DNA of 64,000 nucleotides from NCBI GenBank assembly GCA_023653785.1, contig JAMKCH010010141.1, positions 1 to 64,000 of the forward strand. Direction: 5' to 3'. Every line of letters begins with the position of its first letter. The stretch's first letter is position 1. The notes under the pieces are model-generated. The model ran no database searches. It worked only from the letters and a program-made list of their open reading frames with translations, and was not told the origin of the DNA. This DNA is from Ophioderma brevispina. Taxonomy: Eukaryota > Echinodermata > Ophiuroidea > Amphilepidida > Ophiodermatidae. The translations under genes and the position numbers were made by a program. Positions 1 to 12,120 of the stretch are shown piece by piece.

Positions 1-499
1 ATTAACATTTGTTAGGCCTTGGAGACAGCCAAAATATATGGTACAGTATGTATTGGCAATTGTATACTGGTAAAGACGGCTGATCACTCCTTGCCATTTT
101 AAAAAATGTTCATAAAAACTGGACCAAGTTGAACACTAAAAGAAACGCTGTCCTAATCCCTACAGTATCACTTAAAGCACGTGATGTCCGTGGAAAAATT
201 TTGAAGGAAAAAAAGCCCACAAGTGACGCCCAAAAAAAAAACAAAACAATAAATGCTGACCGAGTTATTAAAAAAACACTAACCCAAACTCTGTAAAAAG
301 CTATAGTTAAAAGTGGAAGTAAAAGGAACTTGCTGCCTGGGTGCAAAAAAAATTGCGGCAGAGGTGGCAAGATGAAACATTTCTGGCCGATCCAACTCCA
401 TGATTCCTAAGGCGACATCTAATGTGCAATCCTAAGATCTGCTTACATTTATTTCTTTGGTGTCACTGTAAAAAGAAACCTCCACATATGTATAGACTT
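1..499. other. AT-rich stretch without recognised gene
   Basis: AT-rich DNA with short A-runs. Both strands have only short open frames with no recognisable domain. Nothing here could be assigned. Confidence 0.5.
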
Positions 500-1600
500 T
501 CTATAGGTATTTGTGAATAGTGTGTTTTGTAGAATGCCGTGTGTGTGTAAAGCCGCATCAGGTGTTGCAATTTGAGGTGTGTGTGTGTGTTGTTAAAATA
601 GGTGCAATGTGTGTGTACAGTAATGGATACAGGAAAAGGAATGTACAAGAAAAAGGGGATGTCAGGAAAAGGTGGCATAACGAATAAGTTGGGGTGGTGT
701 GTGTAACTGTGGGGTCTGTGTGTGGGGTGTGCACATGTTTGTGTGGTTGTGTGTGTGTGTGCGGCGCATGCATCGCGTGTATGGTACCAAAATAGATGTG
801 CAGAATGGCTTTGTGTTATGGGTGTTTGTATTCAGGTTGTAGGTATGTATATGTGTTGGTAGTGTAGATTGGGGATAAGTGTAGGTGTTGTGGGTGGGTG
901 TAAGTATGTAATGTGGGGTAATGTGTATGTAGGGGGTGTATGTATTGTAGGGGGGTGTAATTGTGTTGTGGGGGGTGTAATGGTATTGTAAAGTGGGTGT
1001 AATTGTACTGTAGGTGGGTGTATTGTATTGTAGCGGGGGGTAAATTGTGTTGGGGGGAGGTGTAATTGTATTGTAGTGGGTGTAAATTGCTATTGTAGGT
1101 GGGTGTATTGTATTGTAGTGGTTTTTTTTCTGTCACCTTGTGGATGGGGGAATTGTGTGTGGGTGGGTGCTGTGGACAGTGGCTTGGAAGTGGTTCGTGA
1201 TTGTGCGGTTTCTACTTGACAGAGTTAATTGTATTGTAGGTGGGGTTTGATTGTTGGAGGTGGTGTAATGGGTGGTGGGGGGTGGGGCGTCGGGACTAAC
1301 TACTGGTAGCGATTAGTACGCCGGTCCCGCGTCGGGTAGGGGGAGTCGTGTGACGTAAGGTGGTCGGCTGAGTTTGCGTGGGGGGGGGCGGGTAATTGGA
1401 TTGTAGGTGGGTTAATGGTGTTGTTGGTGGGTGTAATGGTTGTGGTGTGTGTGTATTGTGTGAGTTGTGTGTGTGTTGTGGTGTTGTGATGAGGGTAGTG
1501 TGTTTGGAATTGTGTTATGTGCAGACAAAGTGAGTGCTTGGGGCATGGGTAGACATGAGGTATGCAAGTTGGGGGGACAACCAATTGTAGGTATAAATGG
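500..1600. repeat. GT-rich low-complexity and minisatellite tract
   Basis: The plus strand is almost free of C and is dominated by GTGTGT and TGTATTG words. Between about 880 and 1115 it becomes a degenerate tandem array of a roughly 20-bp unit of the type GTGGGTGTAATTGTATTGTA. The long minus-strand open frames here read as Thr/His/Pro/Tyr/Asn runs and are by-products of the repeat, not genes. Expansion and slippage are expected in such a tract, so its length may be inaccurate. Confidence 0.9.
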
Positions 1601-2012
1601 GTTTAAATCCTTCAAGCAAAGGGTTTGGTTTTTAATCCAAAATTAGCAGAAATATATTCAAGAAATAAGTTCAAATACTGAACAAGATGCTGAAAAATGC
1701 TCTATAACTATAGGCAATCAAAAGCTGCAGCAAAAAACTACAAGCACGTTTGACAATAAACTAACCATGCATATACGAACTCTATTATTCAACATCTGAG
1801 AAGCAAAATGTTTTTTCCTTAGCCCCAAAGTTCAATGATTCCAAAATCAATTGTGACACAAGATGATAAGACAGAAAGCCACGGTTTTCAAACAGGTCAA
1901 TTGGAAAACAGAGATATTTTTTGATCTTGAGAATTAGGACTGAATAGATATCCTCTTTATTTTTCTTTACTAAACAACTTCATTCTTCTTTTTTCTCTCT
2001 CTTCTTTTCCAG

Positions 2013-2249
2013 ACTATATTTAAAATCCGACAAAAATATTATTTGAACAATAATGAGGGAGGCAATATCAGAGTAAAACAACTGTTTGATATTTGGGATG
2101 TTGCAAAAAGAACTTTTCTAGAACTAAAACAATTTGTTCCAGGCAATGAGTGCTGGGAACATACCTGCCACATGTTAAGAACTCCAAATCAAATACATGT
2201 GTGTGAACACCTCATCACAAAAGCCGTTACGGGTGGTGTCTATTTGTGA
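2013..2249 (+). CDS. Possible terminal exon, unknown protein
   Basis: A strong splice acceptor (a long CT-rich tract ending TTTTCCAG at 2012) is followed by 78 open codons and a TGA at 2247-2249. The translation is varied and contains hydrophobic/aromatic clusters (LFDIWDVAKRTFLELKQF) and Cys/His residues (ECWEHTCHM, HVCEH). No family was recognised. There is no obvious AATAAA close downstream; a dispersed repeat family begins about 110 bases later. It could be a real last exon of a plus-strand gene, a fragment carried by a mobile element, or a chance frame. Confidence 0.25.
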   Translation, partial: TIFKIRQKYYLNNNEGGNIRVKQLFDIWDVAKRTFLELKQFVPGNECWEHTCHMLRTPNQIHVCEHLITKAVTGGVYL

Positions 2250-2359
2250 TCTCACTTTACGGCCTTAGTATAGTACACAGGGGTAGAGTTACTAGGTTTT
2301 TGTGCTTTGGAGCGCAGGAAAGCGCTTAGGAGCCCCGAAAACAGGGAAGGTTAGCGGTA

Positions 2360-2825
2360 TGGTGCGACGTGTGATTGGTCAAAATGGAAACACATTATTA
2401 TTTGATTCTGATTGTCACAATATGTGATTTTTTGAGCCAATCAACAACAAAAGGTAAGGAAGGGTGGTATGTTTGAAGAGGGCTAGGAGTAAAATCATCT
2501 GGTTTAAGCTGCATTGTAACTGGTTCTTGAAATGAATATATGATATAATTAGCAATCAGAAATGCTGTATGAAAGGCAAGCAGTGCTCAGGGTAAGAAGA
2601 AATAACACCCATGAGTACTACCTTCTGATTGGTCACAATGGAACTTATGTGCTTCTCCGTTAAGCAATCAGCAACAAGGTAGAATAGTGGTAGGCGAAGA
2701 GGGCTTGAGCTTGAATATTTGCAAGCTGCATTTCAATTGGTTCTTGACATGGATATTTGTGATGATGATTCTTGCCAATTATGACGTAATTAGCCATTCA
2801 GAAATGAATGGCAGGTAATGCTCCG
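2360..2825 (+). repeat. Two tandem copies of a dispersed repeat
   Basis: Two diverged copies follow one another. Both carry the same series of landmarks: a TTGGTCA(C)AATG-like start, AAGCAATCA(G)CAACAA, GAAGAGGGCT, AAGCTGCATT, GGTTCTTGA, ATATAATTAG/ACGTAATTAG, CAGAAATG and a closing (T)GCTC. The same landmarks return at 15125-15247 and 15912-16010, so this is an interspersed family. No coding capacity was seen. Confidence 0.7.
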
Positions 2826-2829
2826 ACAT

Positions 2830-4973
2830 TGTTAAAAAGTCCTGGTCTAGCGCCACCAAGCAATAAGGAAGAAGCAGTCTTTAGAGTTCTGCTAAGGACC
2901 AGAGGGTGTTTTGAATCAATCCCCAAATATATTGCAATGTGCTTATACTGTATTGTACTAAACACATACAAAAATCATACTTGGGATAAAAAGAACCACA
3001 AGACTTTCATTGATCATGGGAAAACATGCCTAAGTACTAGCAACGCGTGGGCTAAAATGAGTGTAATTAACTAAGAGTTAGGGTTTTATCGTGTTAACAA
3101 TAGAAATTGTGGGATCACATACCTTATTGATTGAAAATTCCCAAAACCAGTGCATTGTGGGATAGACTCAAATCAAACCCTCTCTGTGTAGACAGAGGCA
3201 TGAAAAGCAATGCAGCTTGATGATGTATCCACCAGCACAAATATAGCAAAAAAGAGCAAAATGGGACATCCAAAATTGCTTTTTCTAATTAAAATTCTCA
3301 TATATTGAATGAAAAAATAGCGATTTTTAGGTCTTTCACCAAGGTACATTTTCTCTTGAATCCAATTTGATAGGCTATTTCAACAAATAATGAAAGACGA
3401 ATTTTGTAGCAGGCTATTACTGACACATTTGATTTTTGAATGGATTGAAGTACTCGGTGCACCTCTGAAGAATTTAATGCGAAACAAAATGTCCCTTTGA
3501 ACATATGCAGATTAAAAATTTTTTTCCCCCCAAATAAAACTATGATGAAAAGTAGTAGAAAAGCAGCATCTCCATTTTTTTCTATTTCTCTTTTTGGCCA
3601 AATTCTTGTGTAAGTTATAATTGCCAAGATTACAGTGGCCGGATGCTAAAGGCTTTCAATGAATACCTAAATAAAATCTGGAAGATATCCAAAGTTTTCA
3701 CATCACCGAAACAAATCGAAAGCACTTTTCCGCCATCAAATTAACTTTCAGCAAATACTCCCATAACCAGCCTACATGTAAGTCTGGCAGTGAGAGATGA
3801 AGTTGATCAAATTTTTATGCTTACCGTACATCAAAGCCAAGCATCCAAATCATGCAAATCTTCATGCCGTATAGTGTTATATTAATGTACCACTCACAAA
3901 AAGAGCATCAATTCTTTTTATCACTTTTTAAGGTGCACACATTTTGTATAAGGGGTGACCAGTGGCAATAACCAAAAAAAATTACAACCATTCTTTATTC
4001 GCTTGTGCCAATGATTTTGGTAACTCTAATTTCTAGATATAGTTAAAAATCTTTTGAACAAAAGTATTACATGAAAGTTTGCCAATGGGGCGTGCAAGCC
4101 CTGAGAATGTTCCACAGTTAGCAAAGCATTAAAATATCAGACTGGGAAAGTTTTGACATGTTTCTCGCCATCTACAAAATAAGCAAGAGATATTGATGCT
4201 TCTCTATCAGGGTTTATTCTTGATTTTTTTTTGATGGAGGTCTACATTTCAGAGAGTAGCAAAGGTTCCGCAGGCCTTAAAAAGGGCAACTTGGGAAGCT
4301 CTTTGCAAGAAAATTTGGGTGTTTGGAGGGAAATTTTTGGTAAAAAAATAAACAAATACAAAAGAATGTGAAGGGAAATGTTCTTTTTGAAGAAAATTGT
4401 TGCCACAATTGTTGCCAACTTAAAGGTAAATTTAATTTTTTTTTGCAGCCCTGGGTCTCCGTGCAGTGTCAAAGTCAGATGGGCAACCCCAATGGGATAT
4501 TGATAGCTAGAATTGCAACATAGGACAAAATTTGAGGTTTTTTTTAAGCTATAAGCCTAAAAAATGTTCTGGATTACTGAACTTGATTTTGACCAAGGAA
4601 GAGTTTAAAAAGTGATTTCTAATCAACCTACAGGGTCGAATCTCAAACTAGGAACAACCTATTATCCAGAAATGTGGACTAAGGTCAGGTTGGAGGGGTT
4701 CTAAAATTTTTTGCTAGATTGGGGGGGTCCCCTTAGATCTAACCCAGTTTCTGATGAACTCATGTTATCTATCTTATTTCCAAAGAACTGTAATTTTGAA
4801 ATAATGGAGCACATCGAAACAGAACACACCCAATCAGTGTGTCCATCTATAACACACCCAGAGGAGATGCATGGATGGACCTCACAAATATCAAATGTGC
4901 ACTTTCTAAAATGAAGAAAAAGAAAATTGATATCTACTCAAAAGAGACTCCGTAAAGGTTACAGCCTGCTTAC
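2830..4973. other. Non-coding stretch below the last exon found
   Basis: AT-rich sequence with many short open frames and no recognisable domain. The next exons of the PHF20-like gene should lie to the left of 4974, entered after one base of a codon. No convincing minus-strand acceptor plus zinc-finger or PHD coding pattern was seen here, so they are probably outside the window. Confidence 0.4.
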
Positions 4974-5105
4974 ATGGTTCCCGGCTGCGTTTTCTGCGCT
5001 CTTTCGTCTTGTCTAGCTCCTCTACAGAAAGCTCTGACATGACAGATGTCACACTGCCTTCTGCAGTTGGCGATGGCAACTGAACGGGTGCTGCTGGTGA
5101 TATGT
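4974..5105 (-). CDS. PHF20-like gene, exon E (linker, basic end)
   Basis: The exon lies between acceptor CAATAG and donor GTAAGC. It is 132 bases long, entered in phase 1 and left in phase 1. With the last base of exon D it reads Asp, then ISPAAPVQLPSPTAEG, a Ser/Val/Met stretch, and VEELDKTKERRKRSREP. It is a low-complexity linker that turns strongly basic at the end. PHF20-family proteins carry basic, AT-hook-like sequence after the Tudor pair, which fits, but the sequence itself is not diagnostic. Its assignment rests on phase agreement with exon D and on its position downstream of the Tudor exons. Confidence 0.65.
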
Positions 5106-5526
5106 CTATTGCTTCAAAACAAAATGCAATTTTTATGAATCCCACAACAAGCTGTTTTTCTTGTGTTATACAAAAAGCATAGCTTGAGCAATAAAAGTTA
5201 GTCAGAAACATGGGATAAACCCTCAGACAAGGGTGGCCTCTGACCCCAAAGTCGGGATTTCCAGATTTGAGCCTACAAAATCTTGCCCCAAAGACAGGGT
5301 TATCACTTTAGACTGATTTTAGTGCTGATTTAGTGTTATTTTTCCAAAATGCTCTCAATCTCATGGGCGTTCAAGGCAAAAGGTAGTTTCTCCATTTTTG
5401 TGCCGCTCGGTAAGGACTGAAATTCCATTGAGTGCTGGTCGGTCAGTCTACAATTCCGGTTGCTGCCGACCAGTGCCAACTGGTGTAGTGACAACCCTGC
5501 CAAAAGAGCTCTCAGCTCTGTAACTA

Positions 5527-5699
5527 TCCATTCATACTTCACTGCACTGCAGTGCAGTGAAAATGCTGCTGCTGCATTGAGTCAGAGATGGTTTGCCTCC
5601 ATTTTCATCCATTTCACTGCAGTCGACCAGTGTTAACGCTGCATTGAGTCAGAGATGGTTTTCATCCATTTCACTGCAGTGCAGAGAAGTATGAATGGA
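5527..5699. repeat. Palindromic MITE-like element, CTGCA type
   Basis: The ends are inverted copies of TCCATTCATACTTC followed by CTGCACTGC, with one mismatch (left ...TTCACTGCA, right ...TTCTCTGCA on the reverse). The inside contains a direct repeat of GCTGCATTGAGTCAGAGATG about 67 bases apart. It sits between exons D and E of the PHF20-like gene. Similar terminal words occur at 13.2-14.1 kb. Confidence 0.7.
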
Positions 5700-5734
5700 C
5701 TATCACCCATGAACTATGTAAAGTATTTATTAGA

Positions 5735-6245
5735 ATTACAAACACAAACAAACAAACAAAAAAGAAAACAATGCCAAAAATACAAACAAAACCAACAAAT
5801 CTTGGCAAGAAAATTAAAAGCACTATCAGTGATTTGTTACATCAGAAAATCAAAAAAATCATCAAAAATCAGATTTTTGCATATCTGTATCGAGTATAGT
5901 TGTCCTAACATACCCTACAAGTAATAAGACTAAAAGCAGCCTAATTAGGACAAAATTTGATATTTTAGTCATTATTGTCCGTACGGACACTTACTACAAC
6001 AAATAATTGAATGGAGATTCATATATTTGAATACGGTACCCATGTTTTCTTCTTTTCAGTTGTAAAAATAACTTATGAGAATTCTATAGAGTTATCCTAC
6101 ACTTACAAGCTATTTCTTCAAATTTCAAATATTTTTACTCTTTCGGGTGGACACTGATAGTAATTGTTTTTACGAAACACAAACAAACAAAGTAAAAAGA
6201 AAAACAATACAAAAAACAAATCTTGGACAAGAAAATAAGAAACAG
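5735..6245. repeat. Pair of ACAAACAAACAA-rich direct repeats
   Basis: Two similar blocks at about 5740-5815 and 6175-6240 share AAACACAAACAAACAAA, then AAAACAAT, then ACAAATCTTGG(A)CAAGAAAAT. The copies are about 440 bases apart in direct orientation. They may be two ends or two copies of one AT-rich element. Confidence 0.5.
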
Positions 6246-7394
6246 GTCTGGAGTTGTGGAATTTGAGGATAACAACAACCCAAATTACTCACCAACTTAT
6301 ATACTCTGCTCTTTACTTTATCAAGTGGCGCATCCAGGGTACCGGGGGGTGCTGACCTTAGACGTTCTCAGACAAAGGAGAGCGCGGTGGTTTCAACTTC
6401 TGAGACGTCGGTATGCTATTCTCTGGGCTGTGGTGCAGAATTCAATGCTCTCGTACTTGGAGGGTCCGTGCGTTATGTGCTGGCTTGCTTAATGAAGGCT
6501 TTGCCAGTGGCGTTTGTGATTGATTTAGCCTTGCAGTGCAATTGTGCCTGTTCTGACAGCGTAACATCCCAGCTGTGATCAAAGTCTCGGTTTTTGATGT
6601 ATATGAATTTGTCTATGTAGTACCCGACGCCGCGTTTTAAAATCACTTGCGAACCTCAAGCTCACCTATTCACGGTTTAGTATAAATAAGGTATTAATTT
6701 AGGGGGTTTCTATGTTTTCGCTAAAACAAAAAGTATTTTAAAACAAGACAGAATATAAATGTGCCAAATTAGAGATTAAACATCAAGGGTTTCCTCTCCG
6801 ATCCGATGGCCAATTATTTTTTTGTAGTATCGGCCGATCCACAGATACGAGATTTGCCCCATATATTAAAGATCGCACTGGGTTTTCAAATCTTGGCACT
6901 TAGAATGGCGACGATGGTTATAAACTAATAAATCTGTGTGGTCCACATTTGCTACAAGTTCCGATAAGGAATTTCGGAGGATAAGGTTAGCTTTATATGC
7001 AGTAATTTGATATAATAGCATACTCTGTGCATTTTTTTTCACCTTGCATTTGGCCCTTACCCAGAAATATCTGTTTAAAACAAGAGGTGATTTTGTTTCA
7101 TACATTTTAAATAAAATAGGATTGACTTCGTATTTGCTTCCAAATACGAAATATAAAAAATTTGACCAAAGAAAATAATTTTCAGATTAATCTTGGGAAG
7201 CTTTATTCCAGTGCAAAAAATCAGAAATTTCATTTTTGGGGAGGACCAAATATGTGAATCTCTTGTATCACCTTAAATTTATTTGGCAAATTAGTTACTG
7301 TTAAAAATACAACATAGGAACATACAAGGCAAATCTAAAGATCAAGATGTTATCTCTTTTTGTGCTTCAAGTACATGAGTAAATTTAATCTTAC
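6246..7394. other. Intron sequence, nothing recognised
   Basis: This lies between exons D and E of the PHF20-like gene. A moderately GC-richer patch at 6330-6560 has open frames on the plus strand but no domain or splice context that could be supported. The rest is AT-rich. Confidence 0.4.
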
Positions 7395-7487
7395 CAATCT
7401 CTTCTACTTCAGAAAGTGGTTTTCCCTGCAGAGAAGATGCTGGATTAACCTTGGTTTGCTTCCCTTGTCGGAATCAGGGGTGGCTTC
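7395..7487 (-). CDS. PHF20-like gene, exon D (linker, one frameshift)
   Basis: Acceptor TATTTCAG and donor GTAAGA flank 93 bases. The exon starts in phase 0 as EATPDSDKGSK and ends as VNPASSLQGKPLSEVEEI plus one base. These two halves are in different frames; adding one base near 7455-7460 joins them, and the resulting 94-base exon then feeds exon E in the correct phase to give ATT-GAC. The change looks like a base lost in an A-rich run, a typical long-read error. The composition (Ser, Glu, Pro, Lys) suggests a disordered linker. No motif identifies it on its own. Confidence 0.6.
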
Positions 7488-7514
7488 CTGAAATACAATA
7501 CATACTTTGTGAAC

Positions 7515-8385
7515 TTATTATCTCTAATAAACGCCCCCCTCGAATAAACGCCCCCCACTGTTTTTGTGATGAATGAAAGAACCCTTCATAAATGACCCCC
7601 CCCCAAAAAATAAAAGTAAATGTATGGATACATACTAATGATGACCACTCATGCCGTTGATCGCAGCAATCACAGTCTGTAACATGGCAAAACTTGCTCT
7701 GGGAGAATTGCTCTATTTGCATTAATACTGCTAGTTAATTTTTTTTAGCAATGATTACAACATGCAGATGAAAAGTAAACGTATATTTATCTAAAGCTAT
7801 ATTCAGATTTAAAAAAAAAGCATTTTAAATGATTTATATGCCCGCACCGAAATCATCGTTTCAAAACACGGATACTTCAAATTTGCTGATCGACACGACT
7901 ACACAAACGATTCTATTTCCGGTTCGAGTGAGGCAGGTTGGGATGGTACTGTCTAGAAACGCTCTCAATAATATTTTTTCTCAAAATTGAAAAAAAATGA
8001 AGGAAAAAGCTTGTAAACTAGCGTTTTTCGGCAGTATTACAGATTTTGTGAAATTTATTAGCATTTTTTTCCCAGAATGTTAGTTGATTTTCAGCCTTCA
8101 TCCCCCGATGATTGGCGAATTGACAGGGTTTTTTTGAAGGATCTTAACGCTATTTCTAACTGAGACCAACACACGGGGGAAAGGGCATAGCACTTTCATA
8201 ACAATCGAAATTACAAGCAAGGACTAGACAGTCCTCTGCAAAACTCACTTCAGTTTACCACAAGACGCTATGATCGGCTGAAAACACTCATTTAAAGGAA
8301 AATATTTCATCTGAAAAATTCACCCCGAATAAACGACACATTTTAGAAAATGCACAGCCCCCGGGGCAGTTATTAGAGGATATAC
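7515..8385. repeat. Non-autonomous element with AATAAACGCCCC ends
   Basis: The left end reads TCTAATAAACGCCCCCC followed by a second CGAATAAACGCCCCCC. The right end reads CCCCGGGGCAGTTATTAGA with a further CGAATAAACGACAC inside, so the terminal TCTAATAA is inverted. The interior has no transposase frame. It lies only about 30 bases upstream of the acceptor of exon D. I read it as a foldback-like DNA element; the exact ends are uncertain. Confidence 0.5.
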
Positions 8386-11300
8386 CGGTAGTACTTCTGA
8401 AACAACGTAATGGACAGAAGGGGTGATTTTGTGATCCCCAGCCTTGTCCCGACTACTCCAAAAGAGTGAGATGTTAGTACGCAATGGCTCAACACTTAGA
8501 GACATATTAGTGATTCCGGAAAAAAGTCCAAAAATTTGAATCTGCAGGTATATGGCTTAAAAGTGAAGGATCGTCTGTAGAATTTTCATAAGTATTGGTT
8601 GCAACTGAAAATAGACAAAACAGCAGTGCTCAAAGACATGCTGTAGTAAGTGTATGTACAGACAGTAATGACTATTTTGTCGTTATTAGGTTGCTTTCAG
8701 TCTGATATTAATTTTTGTAGGGAAGTTCATGTCGCTTATACTTGTTACGACATGCAAAAATCTAAGTCTTAATGATTTTTTTTAATTTCTTTGATTTAGC
8801 AAATAACTGATAGGGTCTTTAAGTACATAAGGGGGGTTCCATGGTATCCAACGTTTGATTTTCTGCAAATTCTCAACCGTTGAAGTGTGAAGGTTTTGAA
8901 ACTCTAATTTTTTGTAATTGTGTAACTCATCAATGCGCTTCTTCAAGCCCGGGAAAAAATTGGCAATGGTTCTTCAGGTGGACAGCCATTTCAAGACAAG
9001 AGCGTGACCAAAGGCTTAGCATAATGCTGTTTTATGGGGAATTTATGACAAAGGGCAGAAACGATAGTGCACTTCACATTAACTTGATAACAAAACTATA
9101 TGGGGTGTTAGTTAGTTAACTAGTAGCACATGCCCGCCATTAAATCTATTTTCAGATTTCTGAGCACCAATGCACATAACGGCACAGCTAGTGCTATTGA
9201 ACAGTAAGAAGGTGCTGCACATAAATTACTGATGTATCAAAGCTCGGATAAGAGAGAGGCTTTTAAGCTACATGTAAATCAGGTTAATTTCCCAGCAACA
9301 CAATGGCGGGATGGAACATTTCATTCCCCTTAACATAAGGCTAACTTGCATGAGATCGAGTACCAAGCGGTACAAAGGGACACAATTTTCAGATATGTAA
9401 CAAAGGAGTAGTCCATTTCCTGAAAATCCAAAATTTGAACCGAAAGCAAGGCCAAATTTTAGCCAGCCTAGCATCCGGTTTAAAGCTCCAAGAAACATAT
9501 TTTCTTACAAGATTTTAAAGTTTTTGTTTAAAAAAAACACCACATTTCTGAAGTAAAATTGTACCTTTATAACGTTGGTGGTTTGATAGCTTGTGTTCTA
9601 CATAATTATTAACACTTTGCTCTCAAAAAATTACAAAAGAAATTACATTTCCAGATTTTTTTTTTAATTTATGGCCAGATATATCCTCTTTAAAATTCTA
9701 GAGGAAAAGTTACATCTCTGGAAACTTGGCAGTGCATTGCATGGGGCTGATACCGACTCGGATGCGCTGGATTACAAAATAACTGAATCCAACCCGGGAC
9801 GTATGCAGGATTTTTGGGGGGATGCAGGACTATTCGAAAAAGTGGACTTTTTTGGTTGTGAAAGTGGATAACATCCCCTTAAATTGGTCCCTTTTGGGAC
9901 TTTCTTGTCAAAATTCTCTAAATTTTGTACCTTTTTAAGAAAGAAATTCAGAAAAAGTGGGACCTTTCCCTCCCATGTGCATTTGGTGGGGTGAACTGCA
10001 ACGGGTCTGAATCCAACATTGACCAAAACTGTTATACGCCACTTGTCCTCGCAGTGTGGAGACCTGTTTTATCTCCAATGCTGTCACTGGAATCATGCCG
10101 CAACCTTTTGGATTGAGCCTGCGGTTCGGTGTTACAATGGGAGAAATCTTCCTCTTGTGTGGTACGGACCTAGGGTACAGATAAAAGATGGCAGTTAATC
10201 GTGACTGAAAGTTCAAGTGATTGTAAATTTCAAGTGAAAAAAAAATAGCATTTCCAGTTTTATTTCACCCTTCAGCTACCACCTTCTTACACAATACTCA
10301 TGATTGGGATCATTACATGATATAGCATTGCTTGATATAACCTCTGAGTTACCAATCAAATAGACCTTCCATATGTATGGACCTCTAAAGCTTTCTTAAG
10401 TTGGCCATGGGAGTGGAATTAAATTACATTGAAACCGAGTACCTTGTATGAAATGAACACAAGAAAATAGAGAAATTCACAATACAAGATTTGTTAGTGT
10501 CCAAAAATGATGGGAATCCAATTGGTCACATACTGGACAGTGGCATAGCCAAGAGGCCAAAAAAAATATGTCATATGTGTCATCTGACGTTCAGGTTTGT
10601 GAATGGTGAATGGGGGGCAAGGTCACATGAGGTCACCAACATGTGGGTCCCTACTTATGGTCCATTGTATGCACTTTCATGAAAATGTTGCAAAAATTGA
10701 AGATAAGTAGGAATTTTGATTAAAAAATCATGCAAAAATCAGTTTTTTGGCTCCTATTTACCCTCTAACTGGGACGATCTTTTTCCGACTGGGCCTGACT
10801 TTTGCCCATCAGCCACAAGGCTGCCCTACACCACTGGCTGACATGCTTGACTTCTTAAGCAAAGGGGAAATGAAATTTGTATTGTGCCACCACCAATGGT
10901 AATTTGGCAGCATCAAAGATAATAAACTATGTTGAAGGATCATCCCCCCACCGGTGGCAGATGCTAAATTCATCCCACCTTGGGGTCCTGGTCTGATACG
11001 GATTGGCAGAACCAAGATAACAATGTCACTGGTAGAGGTTGGGCGTGGGCAACATCACTCAGTAAAAATCAGTGAAAACAAAGCCAACTTCAGGTGACAA
11101 AAAAGGGACTACATAGCCCAAATTACAACCTTTCTTTTTCTTGAGTTGTCTTAAAACTCTGAAACTCTCATTTGGTGCTCTACACAAACAAGTAAAACTT
11201 AGGGTAACCTCTCACAATTTCCTCATGTCCCTTCAGCAATTTGCTCTGAAGTATCTATGGTTCATTTTACCTCCTGTTCCTGCCAGCTTCCTCTCTTCTT

Positions 11301-11455
11301 CCTTTCTCTTCTTCGATTCTTCTCTTCATTGCTCTGATTTGTGGCCTTGAAATGCTTGAAAAATCAGTTGAATAAGTAGAAATAGACAAATTGAAAAAAG
11401 TGAAGATGCGAGTATCCAGACATCAAAATATGAGCTGTAAAAGAGCCTTTACATA
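8386..11455. other. Long intron stretch, no recognised gene
   Basis: AT-rich with scattered short frames. The 9730-10190 part is less AT-rich and has the repeated words GGGTCTGAATCCAAC / CTGAATCCAACCCGGG and AGAAAAAGTGG, and is likely repeat-derived. No exon with both splice sites in the phase required by exons C and D (0 to 0) was found. Confidence 0.4.
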
Positions 11456-11491
11456 TTGTGGAATAAAACATTAATATTACTTCTTACAGTC

Positions 11492-12120
11492 AATGCCCGA
11501 ATGTTCATGAGGCGGCAACGCCGCGCGCGCCGGAAATATCTGCATAAAAGGGGCGGAGGAGACTATGGGCAGGCGGGTGGTGACACTGTGTTACAAATGA
11601 CCCTAGACAATTTCGATATCGATGGTGATAGCGCCACCATTTCAAATAAGCTAACTAATTAGCTAATAATTTATGCAGCATGACGTTAATTCACTTTCTT
11701 GCAGTCATTGACGTATGAATGGTGATGACGGAGCGTAATAGAGCCACGGACGACTGGCGAACTATAAGCTGCAGATTTCATGCAGATTTCATGCAGTATG
11801 CCTCATTGTGCTTGATCGAGTGTCTATTCCCGATATTTATTAGGATTCCTGCTATGGGTACCTCATACGCGGTTTTAACCAAGGGGAGGCCAACTTACTC
11901 CAAACAAGCCAATCTGCATTCACTTCCGTGTGACGCACGTCACGCTCGGCGCACGGTAAATAACTTGAAACAATTCTGGCAGAGAGTATTAAGTCTTTGT
12001 TTGAGCAACATGGCTATTGAAATCATGTATAGTACAGGGTGCATCCATTGTATTGCAATGGTATTGAAAATACTTTGTTGATGAAAGCCACTTAATTTTT
12101 TTTTTAAATAAACAGTTTTC
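11492..12120 (+). CDS. Possible last exon of unknown plus-strand gene
   Basis: An acceptor-like TTACTTCTTACAG at 11490 opens a frame that ends with TAG at 11660-11662. It reads NARMFMRRQRRARRKYLHKR, a Gly-rich turn, then DTVLQMTLDNFDIDGDSATI and a short end. The order (strongly basic start, then an acidic, polar tail) would suit the cytoplasmic tail of a membrane protein. A second acceptor-like CTTTCTTGCAG at about 11705 precedes another long frame, and AATAAA occurs near 12107. The patch is GC- and CpG-richer than its surroundings and contains a palindromic GTGACGCACGTCAC at about 11930. It lies inside an intron of the minus-strand gene. It may equally be a CpG-rich regulatory patch or part of an element. 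Confidence 0.25.

Noticed and set aside
558..1615. Several minus-strand ORFs of 67-106 codons rich in Thr, His, Pro and Tyr
   Set aside because: They are translations of a GT-rich minisatellite with no varied sequence or domain.
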